Source: Sipunculus nudus (taxonomy: Eukaryota > Annelida > Sipuncula > Golfingiida > Sipunculidae). Taken from it: DNA of 64,000 bases. The DNA lies in assembly GCA_026874595.1 (NCBI GenBank), contig CM049306.1:29999519-30063518 (forward strand), given 5' to 3'. The notes below the pieces were generated by a model that was not told the origin of the DNA, ran no database searches, and worked only from the letters and a program-made list of their open reading frames with translations. A program made the translations under genes and the position numbers. Of this stretch, positions 34,895 to 46,080 are shown piece by piece (positions within the stretch are counted from its first letter, which is position 1; each line of letters opens with the position of its first letter).

Positions 34895-35126
34895 TCAACA
34901 AAAAAAATAACAAATATTATTATTATTATAAAATTATAAAAATAAGTATAATACAAAATAAGTAAGCCTATAGTACAAAATAAATATAATAAAAAATACG
35001 TATAATGATAATAATATACAGTGATAGAAGATATATAGGTCTAGGTAATTTGGCATAAATTATAGTATAATATATAGATTATAACGAGGTACTTGTTTTC
35101 CTCGGAGTCATTTTTTTTATCAGTAT

Positions 35127-35128
35127 TG

Positions 35129-35201
<73 letters not shown>

Positions 35202-35318
35202 ATATATATATAGATGGAAAGGGTATACACAGAAAAGTGGTCCACTGGCAGTGAACCACTTTTCTGTGTATACCCTTTCCATATATAAAAACAATGAACC
35301 AGCATGGCTATTCATACA

Positions 35319-35380
<62 letters not shown>
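35127..35380. repeat. Perfect palindrome between two (TA)n tracts
   Basis: TA tracts occupy about 35130-35213 and 35321-35380. Between them, GGAAAGGGTATACACAGAAA then AGTGGT (35217-35242) is the exact inverse of ACCACTTTTCTGTG then TATACCCTTTCC (about 35256-35281), with loop CCACTGGCAGTGA. The whole could extrude as a cruciform. Confidence 0.9.
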
Positions 35381-35384
<4 letters not shown>

Positions 35385-35499
35385 TTATATACATATGAGG
35401 ATAAATAAAGAAGCTATTAATAACTTCGTAGGACCTGTCTACTATATTTTTACGAAATATATCCATATATTTCTATTAATCAATCAGATGAAAAAAATA

Positions 35500-36741
35500 G
35501 GAAGTGGCTAAACAACCGGCAGGGTGCCGGCAGTTTAGCCCACAGGCTAAACAGCCGGCAGAGGAAATTTACCTTGCAAATGAATGTATTCTCTATTTCA
35601 GTGTGATACTCCATAATTTCTATTTTTATTTTGTTAATGAGCTGACAATATAGATCTGACTTACCAAATTAGATATTTTGCTGGTCTATATGTAAGAATT
35701 ACCATTTGATGTGGATATTTCTTGCATCACCTCACAACACAGTAGGCTCAACTACTTTAATTGGGTGAGATGTAATATTGATTGATTACCTTTGATCAAG
35801 TAATAAGCTAATCCTTGGACCATTCAGTGTATTTGACATATCCTGAGTTGTTTGTTCTCATACACTAATTATTTGTTTACTCATAAGCACACTAGTGTAA
35901 AAACAGTCGTTATGCTTCACCCTTGATTAAATTTAATCAAACAATCTGCATATCCTTTGATATGACACTCATGGGTTGTTTGTGCGTTCACACATTGTTT
36001 GTTTGTTTGCTCACATGCACACCAGTATATAAACAGCTGTTATGCTTCACAGTTAAGCTAAGTTAATTTAATACCTTAAATCAAAGAATCTGCATATATC
36101 CTTTGATATGACATCTAATGAGTTGTTCGTGCTTTCACACACTACCCATGCATTGTCTGCTCATAAGCATATATAAGCAGCTGATATGCCAGTCAACTTC
36201 AGTTCAAATCCTACAGTAACAGTCAATGTGTCCCAGCAAACACTTCACTTTTTTGTGTATATATTTCTTTTATTGTGATATGGAATAAGTATTTAGTATA
36301 TATACAGTGGTGTTTGTTGTTACAATTTATAAGCTAAATATATTTGCAATTTGCCCCCCCCCCACACCCTGTAAATATCACCATTTTTATCACAAAATCT
36401 ATTTAAAACTACCCTGTAAATATCACAATGTGGACTTTTAATACCTACTCAACATACTTATTCGGAATTCCTAATTATTACTTATAGACGAGCAAATATC
36501 TAATTTTTAAGTCAGCTCTGTATTGTCAGCTAATTATCAAAATATAAATAGAAATTATAGAGAATCACACTGAAATAGAAAATTCATTCATTTGCCAGTG
36601 TTAAGCCTGTGCGCTAGACTGCCGGCAAGGTCAATTTCCCCTGCCGGCTATTTAGCCTGTGGGCTAAACCGCCGGCACCCTGCCGGTTGTTTAGCCTGTG
36701 GGCTAAACAGCCGGCACTCTGCCGGTTGTTTAGCCACTTCC
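35500..36741. mobile_element. MULE-like non-autonomous DNA transposon with 9-bp TSD
   Basis: The ends are GGAAGTGGCTAAACAACCGG and its inverse. The inverted homology extends well over 100 bp through CCGGCAG/GTTTAGCCCACAGGCTAAAC hairpins to TCTATTTCAGTGTGAT and ATAATTTCTATTT. The right arm has extra copies of the hairpin module. The flanks are an identical 9-bp AAAAAAATA on both sides (35491-35499, 36742-36750), as expected for Mutator-like elements. The interior has about three ~165-bp repeats (TTTGATATGACA…TTATGCTTCAC) and no transposase. Confidence 0.85.
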
Positions 36742-37118
36742 AAAAAAATACCCCCAGTCTTATTTGAGACCCAGTCTTCTGGTATGGGATGTCTCTTCTC
36801 TTTACGTTCACCGGAGAAATCTTTATTTGTGATGTTAAAAATCTAAATGAAAATTAAAGTAATAAGAAAATTATCCTTACACTTTATCTGTATAGTTTGA
36901 ATAATATTCAGTCCCCCCACCCTTATATTAAACTTTGATATACACCCCGGCCCAAAGTTTACCACCAGGACCACTTCAGAAATGAAATGATGACCAGGAA
37001 CAACAAGAGACATAAATGAAGTTTTCCCTATATCTTATTAGTCCGAGCTGTTACTATTGACTATTCATGCATGCTCTAAATGTACTGATTGACTAATTTT
37101 TTTTATTTGCGATTGTAG

Positions 37119-37281
37119 ATGCGTGTGTTCAGTTACCGCAGTGGTCATTCGCCCAGATAGCACATTGTTAGTGCAGTCTTTGAGACCCACCATGCTCATT
37201 TCCCCCGACGAAGAGATGGTGTTAGCGAAATCCAGGCTGGAACACCAGGCTCTAGTCAACACTCATGAGCCACTAAATCAA
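37119..37281 (+). CDS. Possible second exon of the unrecognised plus-strand gene
   Basis: The acceptor GCGATTGTAG precedes a frame that continues the previous candidate in phase: CVCSVTAVVIRPDSTLLVQS, then PTMLISPDEEMVLAKSRLEH. A weak donor (AATCAA|GTAGGC) follows; otherwise the frame stays open to 37497. The composition looks protein-like and the segment is not repeated in the window. No following exon was found. Confidence 0.3.
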
Positions 37282-37869
37282 GTAGGCCTTATGATCACTT
37301 GGCTGTGGCGAGTATTAGCTGTGTACACATTCATTCGTTTTTCCAGCAACTACAATCCGACAACGATAATGCGGCAGTGGCAAAAAAATCGGTCAGATGA
37401 AAATTCATTTGAGTGTACACATGCGTATACGGCACGGCAACGACAACGCGGTGTAGGATTTTTCCCACAAATAATAGAAAACAACACAGACATTTAAGTT
37501 TTAAATGACCAAAATTGCCGAAAGATCTGCCCTTACTTTATACTGCCAGTCTTATGGTTAAACGTGCTAAACAGGGCGCTAGAAGGGTGGCGGCAGGCTA
37601 CTGAATTTCGCCTTATGTCGATTATCCTTTAGCCCCTTTAAATGTCTAAATGACTAAACCTAATGCTGGCCAGACGTGGGCCACTGGCCCACGTCTGCAT
37701 CATTCAAGGACAAGCAGAAGAGTGGGCTGGCATATGATCATTCCCGGCCATAGGCCTGCCTACTTTACGATAGGGGTGATTTGGGTCAGTCCAAATACTG
37801 ATAGCTGAGGGGTAGTACGCCTGATGTCTTGCAGCGGTACGACTATTCGGATGTATATTTCGAATCGGT

Positions 37870-37940
37870 CAGTGAGCGTTGCAAAATCGTACGCACAACT
37901 CCCATAATGACGTCACGACTACAATGCACGGGCATTCTTT
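37870..37940. promoter_or_regulatory. Candidate promoter motif cluster (CRE and Staf-like)
   Basis: TGACGTCA at 37909-37916 is a perfect CRE. It is followed by CGACTACAATGCACG and preceded by ACAACTCCCATAA, both resembling ZNF143/Staf-type motifs. The sequence is locally CpG-containing and non-repetitive. It could serve the unplaced TAF3 first exon or a divergent gene; no transcript evidence. Confidence 0.25.
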
Positions 37941-38599
37941 GCCACTTTGGTACCCCGAAAAGGCAAAATATCGGCTTAAAGGGTAAATGAAGTAAGATAG
38001 AGAACCTTTGTCTCGACACACTATATTATAATCCAAATCACTCTTAATTTTCATAAGGTGTATGAATACATTCCAGTCTGTTCCTAGCTTTCTGTCTCCG
38101 TCTTTGATTAATGAATTTGACCCAGTGTAAGCCTTTACTTATTCATCTTGTGGGCACGGTAATTTAAGTCAAAGGCAATATTTTAGAAGAATATATCCTC
38201 ACCCTGGTGGTCCATCGTGATGAACCAAACACTGATTAATGTGTACACCCAAAAGGCATTGTCGTTGTCCTCCCTTTGCCGTTGCCGGATACCGTATGAA
38301 TATGAAGCCGTGAACACACGATTCAGTATATATGGCTTTTATGCATTTATATTGGGTTGGAAAGCTACGCTCCTCATGCACGCAGCGGTTATACACTGCA
38401 GTCGTCCTAGCCCGATTTAATCGGACCTGATATATGCCATAAATGCAGGGCCTCATAATACTTGGTCCGAATAAATAGGGCTGGTCAAGTCAAGATCACC
38501 GGGGTTTTTTTTACCCCACAGATCATGACCGGGACACTATTGCTGTCATAATTAAGAGAAAAAACACTCAATTCTTCAAAGGTAATCACGTTTACAATA

Positions 38600-38900
38600 A
38601 ATCATAGAGACGAAGTATAATTCGGCTGATTTGACCTTGAAGATCCATTCCAAGGTTACGAGTTTCGTCTGCATGGGAACTTGCATGGTTTAAACATTTT
38701 ATGTATCAGATTTGATAGCAAAATATGCTATACTTCAAAAGTCATGGGGTTCACAAAAACATTAAATGTCGGTTGATTTTACCTTGAAGGCCAAGGTCAC
38801 ACGTTTTCGTACAACAGATTTTGAGATTTTGGGAGAAAGTATTTAAGGAAAAATATGTAGCCCATCTAAAGTCATCGCATTTACAAGAAACCCTACAGAC
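38600..38900. repeat. Family-C repeat copy
   Basis: GATTTGACCTTGAAGATCC, CAAGGTTACGAGTTTCG and CTTGAAGGCCAAGGTCACAC repeat the intron-8 family-C phrases. Confidence 0.6.
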
Positions 38901-39841
38901 GACAACGGCAGATGACGGCACTGAGAGCAACATATCTCCAAACGGACACATGAGTGACATATATATGTCATATACTTCAAAGAAAACTAACATAAAGTTG
39001 ATGATTTGTGAAACTACTGAAAATGATTTATTAACATTTTTAGCTTTACAGCTGAATCTAACACATTTTCTTTTTACATTTAGTTAAATTTTTCTTTATA
39101 ATTTCTATACATATATGCTACATGACATGTCAAGCAATGCTTTCCAACTTATATGCCTGTGTGTCTCTAGATTCATAATTACCATATTTATCTATATTTC
39201 CGTTTCTAATCTGCATGAATTTAAAGACATGGAGAAAAGAAGTAAAACAGACAGTATTAGTGTTAATCTTCTCCACATCAATATACCCTTTTGCTGCCAA
39301 AATACTATAGTTCAGAACATAATATCATTCCATCTTCACTTTGTATTGCAAATACATGTATAATTTCCCACGAACAAAGCTGTATGTAGTTATCAAATAG
39401 TTTTTCCACCATATCTGTTATGTTAACCAAAAAAATACGTATCACATGACATTCAAATAAAAAAATGTTCTATAGGATTTCACAGCAATAATAACATCAT
39501 ATATAGGAGAAATTATTGTCAATATTTCAGATTGTAATGTCTGAAATTTGCATTTTTTTTAATGAAAGCGCAACCTAAATATCTTTGACAAGTGTCCACT
39601 GAACTAAGAAACAGCTGGCCTATAGTAATCACACTACTTGAGCCTATGCTTCAAATTAATCAAACAAACACTCTACCCCTAACCTACTTAAGTAAAGGCA
39701 GGCCTGCAAAAGGTAAATGGCAAATTAAAAAGAGTAAGTGACCGAAAAGAGAGTAGCCTTCTTTGAAATAAAAGAGCAAACAAAGAGTAAAATCATCGAT
39801 AATTCAACATTTTTTATGATCAACTGAAATACTTCACTTAC

Positions 39842-39889
39842 TACACACACACACACACACACCCTCTCACACACACACATATATATATA
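39842..39889. repeat. (AC)n and (TA)n microsatellite
   Basis: ACACAC runs with a CCTCTC interruption, then TATATATATAT. Confidence 0.9.
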
Positions 39890-40829
39890 TCCCAAAGTAA
39901 GAAATATGCATTTTCCACATGTTGCATGTGACACATGCTAGACATTTGCCCGTAAAAAAATTGCGAAGTGTCCTTGCGAAGTGTCCCATCTTGTACTAAC
40001 TATAGCATAAGAGAAATAGTAAATATAGGAACTCTTTTACTGAAAGAAAAAGAGGAAAAAGAGTGCTGGTGAAAAAAATAATAGTGAAGAAAGAATTAAG
40101 TACATCTTAAAAAGTCACTCTTTCGACAAAAGAGTGATTTGACAGGCCTGCGAGGTTTTAATACTTGAGGGCCCTATTGCTATAACTGTTACTATTACAG
40201 GCTAATATTTCTTGTCTATTATTATTACTATTACTTTGAACACTAGTAATTTTCTATTACTATTACTATTTAACATACATTGTATTACAATTACCCAATC
40301 CCTGGTATGCACACATGCATTTATTCTGGCTGCCTGTCGCCAATAACTGGTCTAATAAATTATATTCATACTTTGCATGCCGGTATAGTCTTAAAGAAAA
40401 TGAGGAGGCACAAATTCAAATATTATGAACCAACGCAAAATATCTGTAAGAAACCTAGAATATTTGACTTTAAAAACGCTCGAGATCATGTTTTGCCCAT
40501 CAGCTTGTTGATGTACAATGAAAATCCTCACAGTAACAGGTAAATGATATCTGGTGACCTTGATCTTCAAGGTCAAATCTGCAAATATCATAAATATATA
40601 TCATAATTAAAATTATGAAACTAATCCTTTTTAATAAACAGTTAACTATCATAGATGTGTAATATAATTTCATTTTCTCAAGACTGTACCAAGCGCAAGC
40701 ATTTCTCAGGGCAGTGAAATAGCACCATGCAGATTCAATCTGCTAATATACTCCTCTGCTGAAATATAGTATATTTGAATTATAATCAATTTAATGATAC
40801 AGTTTTTTTTGCAGGTAATGTTAAAACTA

Positions 40830-40830
<1 letters not shown>

Positions 40831-40880
<50 letters not shown>
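40831..40880. repeat. (TA)n microsatellite at the Helitron end
   Basis: About 25 TA repeats ending four bases before the CTAG terminus of the Helitron fragment. Confidence 0.95.
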
Positions 40881-40884
<4 letters not shown>

Positions 40885-40885
<1 letters not shown>

Positions 40886-41515
40886 TAGCAGAGTAACTTG
40901 GCGTTGCTCGGGTTGAAAAGTTGGCGAAGTGAACCCCCCCCCCCGAGCCCGCACAAGAAACAACGTCTGAAAGTTTTCAAAATCTATGGTCTTCAATATC
41001 TTGAGTGTATATAGTTCAGGTTACAACCTCTTTGTAAAACTTTCTACGTTTTCCCATGTGGAGCATAGAAGGAGAGACATTTGGGGATACCAACTCCTGA
41101 ACAATCAACATGGAGCGAACCATGAGAAAAACATGGCTCCTCAAGATGCAGGCCAGCCACTTCTAGGGTCTGTCCCTGAGACTTGCTGCCTGACATATAT
41201 GGAAAAGCTTAGTTTTACGGAAAACTGCAGTGGCTTGAATGTAAATGGAACATAAGATAGAATAAGGGTAATCCTGGCAATAAAGACTTCATAGATGAAT
41301 ACCTGGAATTTAGTTGCTAAGGCAAATCTATAATTTGACTGCTGCCTAGAGGAAAATGTATTTTAATTTCAGTGCCAATTAACCGAATTATAGCGCCGGA
41401 TATTTCGTTCAAGAAACTTAAATAATAAAATATCACGAAAATATCCCTTTGTTTGGCTTGTACCTGCATGTTTAGCAGAGCAATTCGGTAATTATCAAGT
41501 TGTCTCCTAGTCATA
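40885..41515 (-). mobile_element. 3' end of a decayed Helitron with Pif1-like helicase remnant
   Basis: On the minus strand, in broken frames: RITLILSYVPFTFKPLQFSV (about 41266-41207), then KSQGQTLEVAGLHLEEPCFS followed by HGSLHVDCSGVGIPKCLSF (about 41180-41060). These match the last part of Helitron helicases, where FPV(K/R)LAFAMTINKSQGQ and FSHGQLYVA(C/L)SRV are typical. It then runs ~170 nt to GCAACGCCAAGTTACTCTG and CTAG|T at 40888-40884, the classic Helitron 3' terminus, with a weak hairpin just before it. The fragment is frameshifted and has a TAG soon after. The upstream part is replaced by TA repeats and the LTR element. Confidence 0.75.
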
Positions 41516-41539
41516 TGTAATTTTTTATTAAAACCTATA

Positions 41540-41540
<1 letters not shown>

Positions 41541-41582
<42 letters not shown>
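41541..41582. repeat. (TA)n microsatellite at the LTR-element insertion site
   Basis: About 21 TA repeats. TA repeats also follow the 3' LTR from 48337. Confidence 0.95.
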
Positions 41583-41589
<7 letters not shown>

Positions 41590-41591
41590 TT

Positions 41592-42354
41592 TTTTACAGG
41601 TGCTCTATTGTGTGACACGGGCGTAACTCGTGTTGTTGTTACATTCCGTACTGGTAGGGCTCTCGTTGTCATGTGGGCCTTGGGTTTTCACGCTTGGTCG
41701 TGGGTCAGGTGATGAGCCTGGTATGAGTGGATACACGACGATGTCTTTCTAGAGAGTTCCTGAGGCGCGTGTTAACTGTTGAGAAGGGTCCTTATAAACT
41801 GTTCGGGAAGTGGAGGGTTCCCGGCTTGGGGTGTGAAGTTATATAAAGGGCTGTTTTTAAGAACCAGGTGGCAGACAGCAGAGCAGATTCCAGCGGACGC
41901 AGAAGCGTGTGTCAGGACCTTATCCGACAAATGCGGCAATTATAGATTTTTCAAGAACTTTCCTGGATTTTATACATTTGGACTTCAGTTTACTTTCTGT
42001 TTTGTTGCAAGAACTTTCCACTGGACTGTCATTCTCTGAGAGTTTACATTCAAAGGACTTATCTTGGTGACACTGTTGGTATCGAGGGACTGTACCATTA
42101 TCTTTCTGTGTGATTGTATTGACTTGTTGCTATAACGCTGTGTTACTGTATAACTGTATTGGTTTAGTGTATTGTATTGTTAGGGTTGTTTTAGGAATAA
42201 ATTATAGTTATTTGTTAACAAAAAACCACTGACTTCTTATTCATTCCCCTAGACATTTCCCGCTGCCTAGTGTTACAGAATCTGATTTTTTTATCTCCAT
42301 TACAAAATGTGTTCATCACGCATACGTGATATGTTTATATTAGATTCCGTAACA
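41592..42354 (+). repeat. 5' LTR
   Basis: 763 bp, ending CCGTAACA. The start is TTTTACAGG where the 3' copy has TGTTACAGG. It contains TATAAA at 41842-41847, a likely core promoter, and AATAAA at 42196-42201, a likely polyadenylation signal. Confidence 0.93.
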
Positions 42355-42357
42355 TAT

Positions 42358-42375
42358 TGGGGGCTCGTCCGGAAT
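42358..42375 (+). other. Primer-binding site, tRNA-Pro type
   Basis: TGGGGGCTCGTCCGGAAT begins three bases after the LTR. As I recall the tRNA-Pro primer sites of gammaretroviruses, it differs at one base. Confidence 0.7.
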
Positions 42376-42513
42376 GCTTAGTTTTTAAATTTATTAGGCC
42401 TTGACCTGGATATTGTTTTATCATACATTGTTTACAAGATTACATATTGTTTAAAGTACATTGTTTACAGGATTTATCTCAGTGGTTTTATTTGATTGTT
42501 TTGACATCTTAAC

Positions 42514-43563
42514 ATGGCAGAGTTCAAACCTGAGACATTTGTTGACGATCCGGACCATGACCAACTTGAACAGTTGTCAAAAGAACAGTTGTTGCGTTTG
42601 GGACAACACTTAGGGCTAAGTGTGAAAAAAGCTTTGAGAAAGCCTGATATCATTGCTAAAATCATGCAAGATCTTATTAGCAAAGGTTTAATTGAAGAGA
42701 CTGAAGTTGAAACATAAAAAAATGACAGCCTTGCTATGCAATTAGAATTGAAAAAGTTGGAAATGCAACATGAGCTAGCATTAAAACAGTTAGAATTAGA
42801 AAAAGAGAGGGAAGAACGGTTAGAAAGAGAAAGACTAGAAAAAGAAATAGAAAGAGAAACACTAGAAAAAGAAATAGAAAGAGACAGACTAGAAAAAGAA
42901 AAAGAAATTGAGTTAAAACGACTGGAGTTAGAAAGACTTAAACTGGAACATAGTCTAAGTGCTGCCCCAACTCACAGTTTTGATGTTACTAAAAACATTA
43001 GACTTGTCCCACCTTTTCAAGAAAAAGAGGTTGATAAATATTTCTTACACTTTGAGAAGGTAGCTGAAAATTTAAAATGGCCTAAGGAAAATTGGACTAT
43101 GCTGTTACAAAGTGTATTGACTGGCAAGGCCAGAGAAATTTATGCAGAGCTTTCAGTAGAAGCTGCTGCTGACTATGACCTGGTAAAACAGTTAATCCTA
43201 AATGGTTATGAGTTAGTTCCAGAGGCTTACCGCCAGAAATTCAGAAACTGGGAAAAGCGCAAAGAACAGACCTACGTCGAATTTGCTAGGACAAAAGAGC
43301 AGTTGTTTGATCGCTGGCGTTGTTCTAAAAATGTAATGAAAGATTATGACAATTTACGCCAGTTGATTTTGGTTGAAGAATTTAAGCGCTGCATTAACGC
43401 AGATGTTAAAACTTTTCTCGATGAGAAAAGTCCTGAAACACTTGACATTGCTGCTCAGTTAGCTGATGATTATTCATTGACACACAAAATGTCCTTTACT
43501 AGCAAATCAAACCAGTCATTCACAAACAAGAATGTAAATCAGTATGGTCAAAAGGAAGTTTAA
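42514..43563 (+). pseudogene. gag with coiled coil and SCAN-like capsid domain (one in-frame stop)
   Basis: The product would be the structural Gag polyprotein. The frame opens MAEFKPETFVDDPDHDQLEQ. A single in-frame TAA at 42715-42717 interrupts it after about 67 codons. A long charged coiled coil follows (EKEIERE/EKEIERD repeats), then a capsid region. LRQLILVEEFKRCINADVKT, then FLDEKSPETLDIAAQLADDY, matches the SCAN-type capsid C-terminal domain, in which (E/Q)F, the P.(d/e).. helix and the A..LA.(D/E) helix are conserved. SCAN domains of vertebrate zinc-finger proteins are thought to derive from Gmr1-like gag (established knowledge). It stops at TAA 43561-43563. Confidence 0.85.
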
Positions 43564-44183
43564 AGTGCACCAGTACTAGTAGTCCTGATAGTTAAGCAAA
43601 GCCCATAGCTACATCTCAGTCCACGTCCACTGTGTCTAAATCCAACAAAGACCAGTCATTTTCAAAGAAAATCTGTAATTACTGCAAGAAGGAAGGTAAT
43701 CTTATATCTGACTGCTGGAAACTTGCGAATAAACCAAATAGCAAACCTTCTGGGTTTGTTTCAAAATCTATGCATAGCATAGTTCAAGAGCCAGGCTCTT
43801 TTCGTGTAAATAAGGGGTACAACTCCTTTTTTGACTCTAATAAAGAGTTTGATGCTACGGAGGCCCAAGTGCCGTCTAAATCCAAAGAAGAATCCGTAGA
43901 TTGTGGGGTAAAAACCTCAGTTGATTCCTGCGAGGAATTAAATAAGGCTAGGTCCTTTCAAGACTCCTGCGAGGAGTGTTCTCTAAATGAGGCTGAGTCC
44001 TTTTATGACTCTTGCGAGAGTATTTTAAATGAGGCCAGGTCCTCTTATGACAAACGTTTGTTTCTGCTGAGGAAAATTGATTTTGATGATAAAAAGGATG
44101 TAGATTCCTTGGATGACTATGAAACAGAGTTTATGACTGACACGTCAATGTCAGTTCTTATTTTGATGAGGTTGAGGCAGTAG
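43564..44183 (+). pseudogene. gag C-terminal region with degenerate zinc knuckle
   Basis: In a different frame from the capsid part, CNYCKKEGNLISDC has the CX2CX4HX4C spacing, but the His position is Asn. An acidic, Ser/Cys-rich spacer follows, with repeated DSCEE motifs (four related copies of …ARSF(Q/Y)DSCE). It ends at TAG 44181-44183. The frame change from gag and the lost His indicate decay. Confidence 0.7.
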
Positions 44184-44203
44184 ATTCCTCTCTTGACTCT
44201 GAA

Positions 44204-44953
44204 ATGGAGTTATTTGAGCCATTCATACATGATGGTTTTGTATCACTTTCAAGTGATTTTTCAGATTCTACCCCTATTAGAATTTTGAGGGACACTGGTT
44301 CAGGCCAGACTCTCAATTTAGCAAACACTTTGCCATTTTCTAATAGGTCCTTTACTGGTGCACATGCACTGGTTAATGGTGTGTTTTCAGACATGCACAC
44401 TTCAGTTCCGCTTCACAGTATCCATTTAAAGTCAGATTTGATTTCTGGGAATATTACTGTGGGCATAAGAACTACTTTACCCTTTAAGGGAATTCAGTTG
44501 CTAATAAGCAATTATGTTGCAGGAGATATAGTACAGCCTGTACCAATAGTGACAGAAAAGCCGTCACTTGATCAGGACACTGATCCAGAAAGTCAGGAAA
44601 TTCCTGGTTTGTATCCTTCATGTGCTGTAACTAGATCTGTGGCCAAGAAAAACACACATGAGGATAATGGTCCATATAATAACACTCTGGGAGTCACTAG
44701 TGACTCGTCTAATGACTCGCCCGTACAGGATGCAGCATTCTCAAGGTCAGAACTCATCGCGGAACAGCATAATGACGCTGATATTTCATGTTTCTTTCCC
44801 AGGGCAGTTTCTAAAGATGAACTGTCACAGAACCCAGTTTGTTTCTATGTCAAAAATGGAGTGCCTATGCGTAAATGGCGACCACCTGATGTATGCGCTG
44901 ATGATGAGTGGGCCATCAAACATCAAATGGTAATGCCCAAATATAATAAATAA
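44204..44953 (+). pseudogene. Aspartic protease region and integrase N-terminal lead
   Basis: RILRDTGSGQTL carries the DTG active-site triad of retroelement proteases, preceded by hydrophobic residues. FKGIQLLISNYVAGDIV about 80 residues later fits the second conserved protease segment. The frame continues through a linker to CFYVKNGVPMRKWRPPD, the usual lead into an integrase zinc domain, and stops at TAA 44951-44953, where the sequence has suffered a deletion. It is in frame 2 relative to the previous region. Confidence 0.75.
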
Positions 44954-44955
44954 AA

Positions 44956-45942
44956 CTTATCAGAAAGTTAGTACACACTTCTATTGGCCTCACCTCAGGA
45001 AAGATGTTGTACAATATTGTAAATCATGCCATACATGTCAGATGGTAGGCAAGTCAAATCAGAATCCTCCAAAGGCCCCACTTAGGCCTATTCCTGCTTT
45101 CGAGGAACCATTCAGTGGGATTATTGTTGATTGTGTTGGGCCACTGCCCAAAACAAAATCTGGACATGAGTACTTTCTGACAAGTATGTCCGCATCTACC
45201 AGGTTCCCTGAGGCAATACCATTGCGCAAAATTATTGCAAAAAGTGTTATCAAAGCTCTGACCAAGTTTTTTACAACTTTTGGATTACCAAAATCTGTCC
45301 AGTCTGACCAAGGGTCTAATTTTATGTCTGGCTTATTCCATTGGGTTATGCTTGAGCTAGGTATAAAACAGTACAGCTCTTCGCCATATCATCCTGAAAG
45401 TCAGGGCGCCCTCGAGCGTTTTCACCAGACATAAAAACATGATCAGAACTTATTGCTATGACACACAGAAAGATTGGGACGAAGGAATCCACCCATTGTT
45501 GTTTGCTGTCAGCGAATCCTTTCAAGAGTCCTTGGGTTTCAGTCCCTTTGAACTGGTTTTTGGACACTCCGTTCGAGGACCATTGAAACTGCTTAAAGAA
45601 AAACTCTTGTGTGAAAATCCTGATTCTCTTAGTTTACTGCAGTATGTCTCAGACTTTCGCAATAAACTACACAATGCTTGTGAGATTGCAAAGTCAAATC
45701 TAAAATCTGCACAAAGTAAAATGAAAACAAAGTATGACAAGCACACTGTAAGTAGGACGTTTGAGCCTGGTGAAAAGGTCCTTGCCTTACTTCCCATCCC
45801 TGGCAGATCTCTGCAAGCTAGGTATTTTGGTCCTTACATTGTTGACAAGAAAGTCAGTGATTTAAATTACATACTGTTGACACCAGATAGACGTAAGAAG
45901 AAACAACTGTGCCATGTTAACATGTTGAAACCATATTATGAC
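44956..45942 (+). pseudogene. Integrase (DDE core and GPY/F module), frameshifted, partial zinc domain
   Basis: The His pair of the HHCC zinc domain is missing, apparently deleted at the 44953 junction, while YCKSCHTC retains the Cys pair. Catalytic core: IIVDCVGPLP gives the first Asp, SVQSDQGSNF the second, and HPESQGALERF the Glu, with the usual 35-residue type spacing. A stop at 45432-45434 and a frame change interrupt the core after ERFHQT; it resumes MIRTYCYDTQKDWDEGIHPL. The C-terminus ARYFGPYIVDKKVSDLNYIL and HVNMLKPYY is a GPY/F module. It lies upstream of RT. Confidence 0.88.
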
Positions 45943-46080
45943 AGAAATAGCACATCAAAATGCTGTTGTACTGCTGTTAATTGTGTAAACACTGACCCTG
46001 ACCCAGTTAAAGTAGATACTGATTGTAAGTGTAATGTAGACATTCAGTGTGGTACCGTGCCATTAAAAAACTCAGACGTG

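Noticed and set aside
34756-35511. Poly-Asn and Ile-Tyr open frames on both strands
   Set aside because: They are translations of AAT and TA microsatellites.
37123-37497. 124-codon frame as a single-exon gene
   Set aside because: It has no ATG (GTG start) and a splice acceptor just upstream; treated as a possible exon instead.
40986-41255. 89-codon plus-strand frame
   Set aside because: It is antisense to the Helitron helicase remnant.
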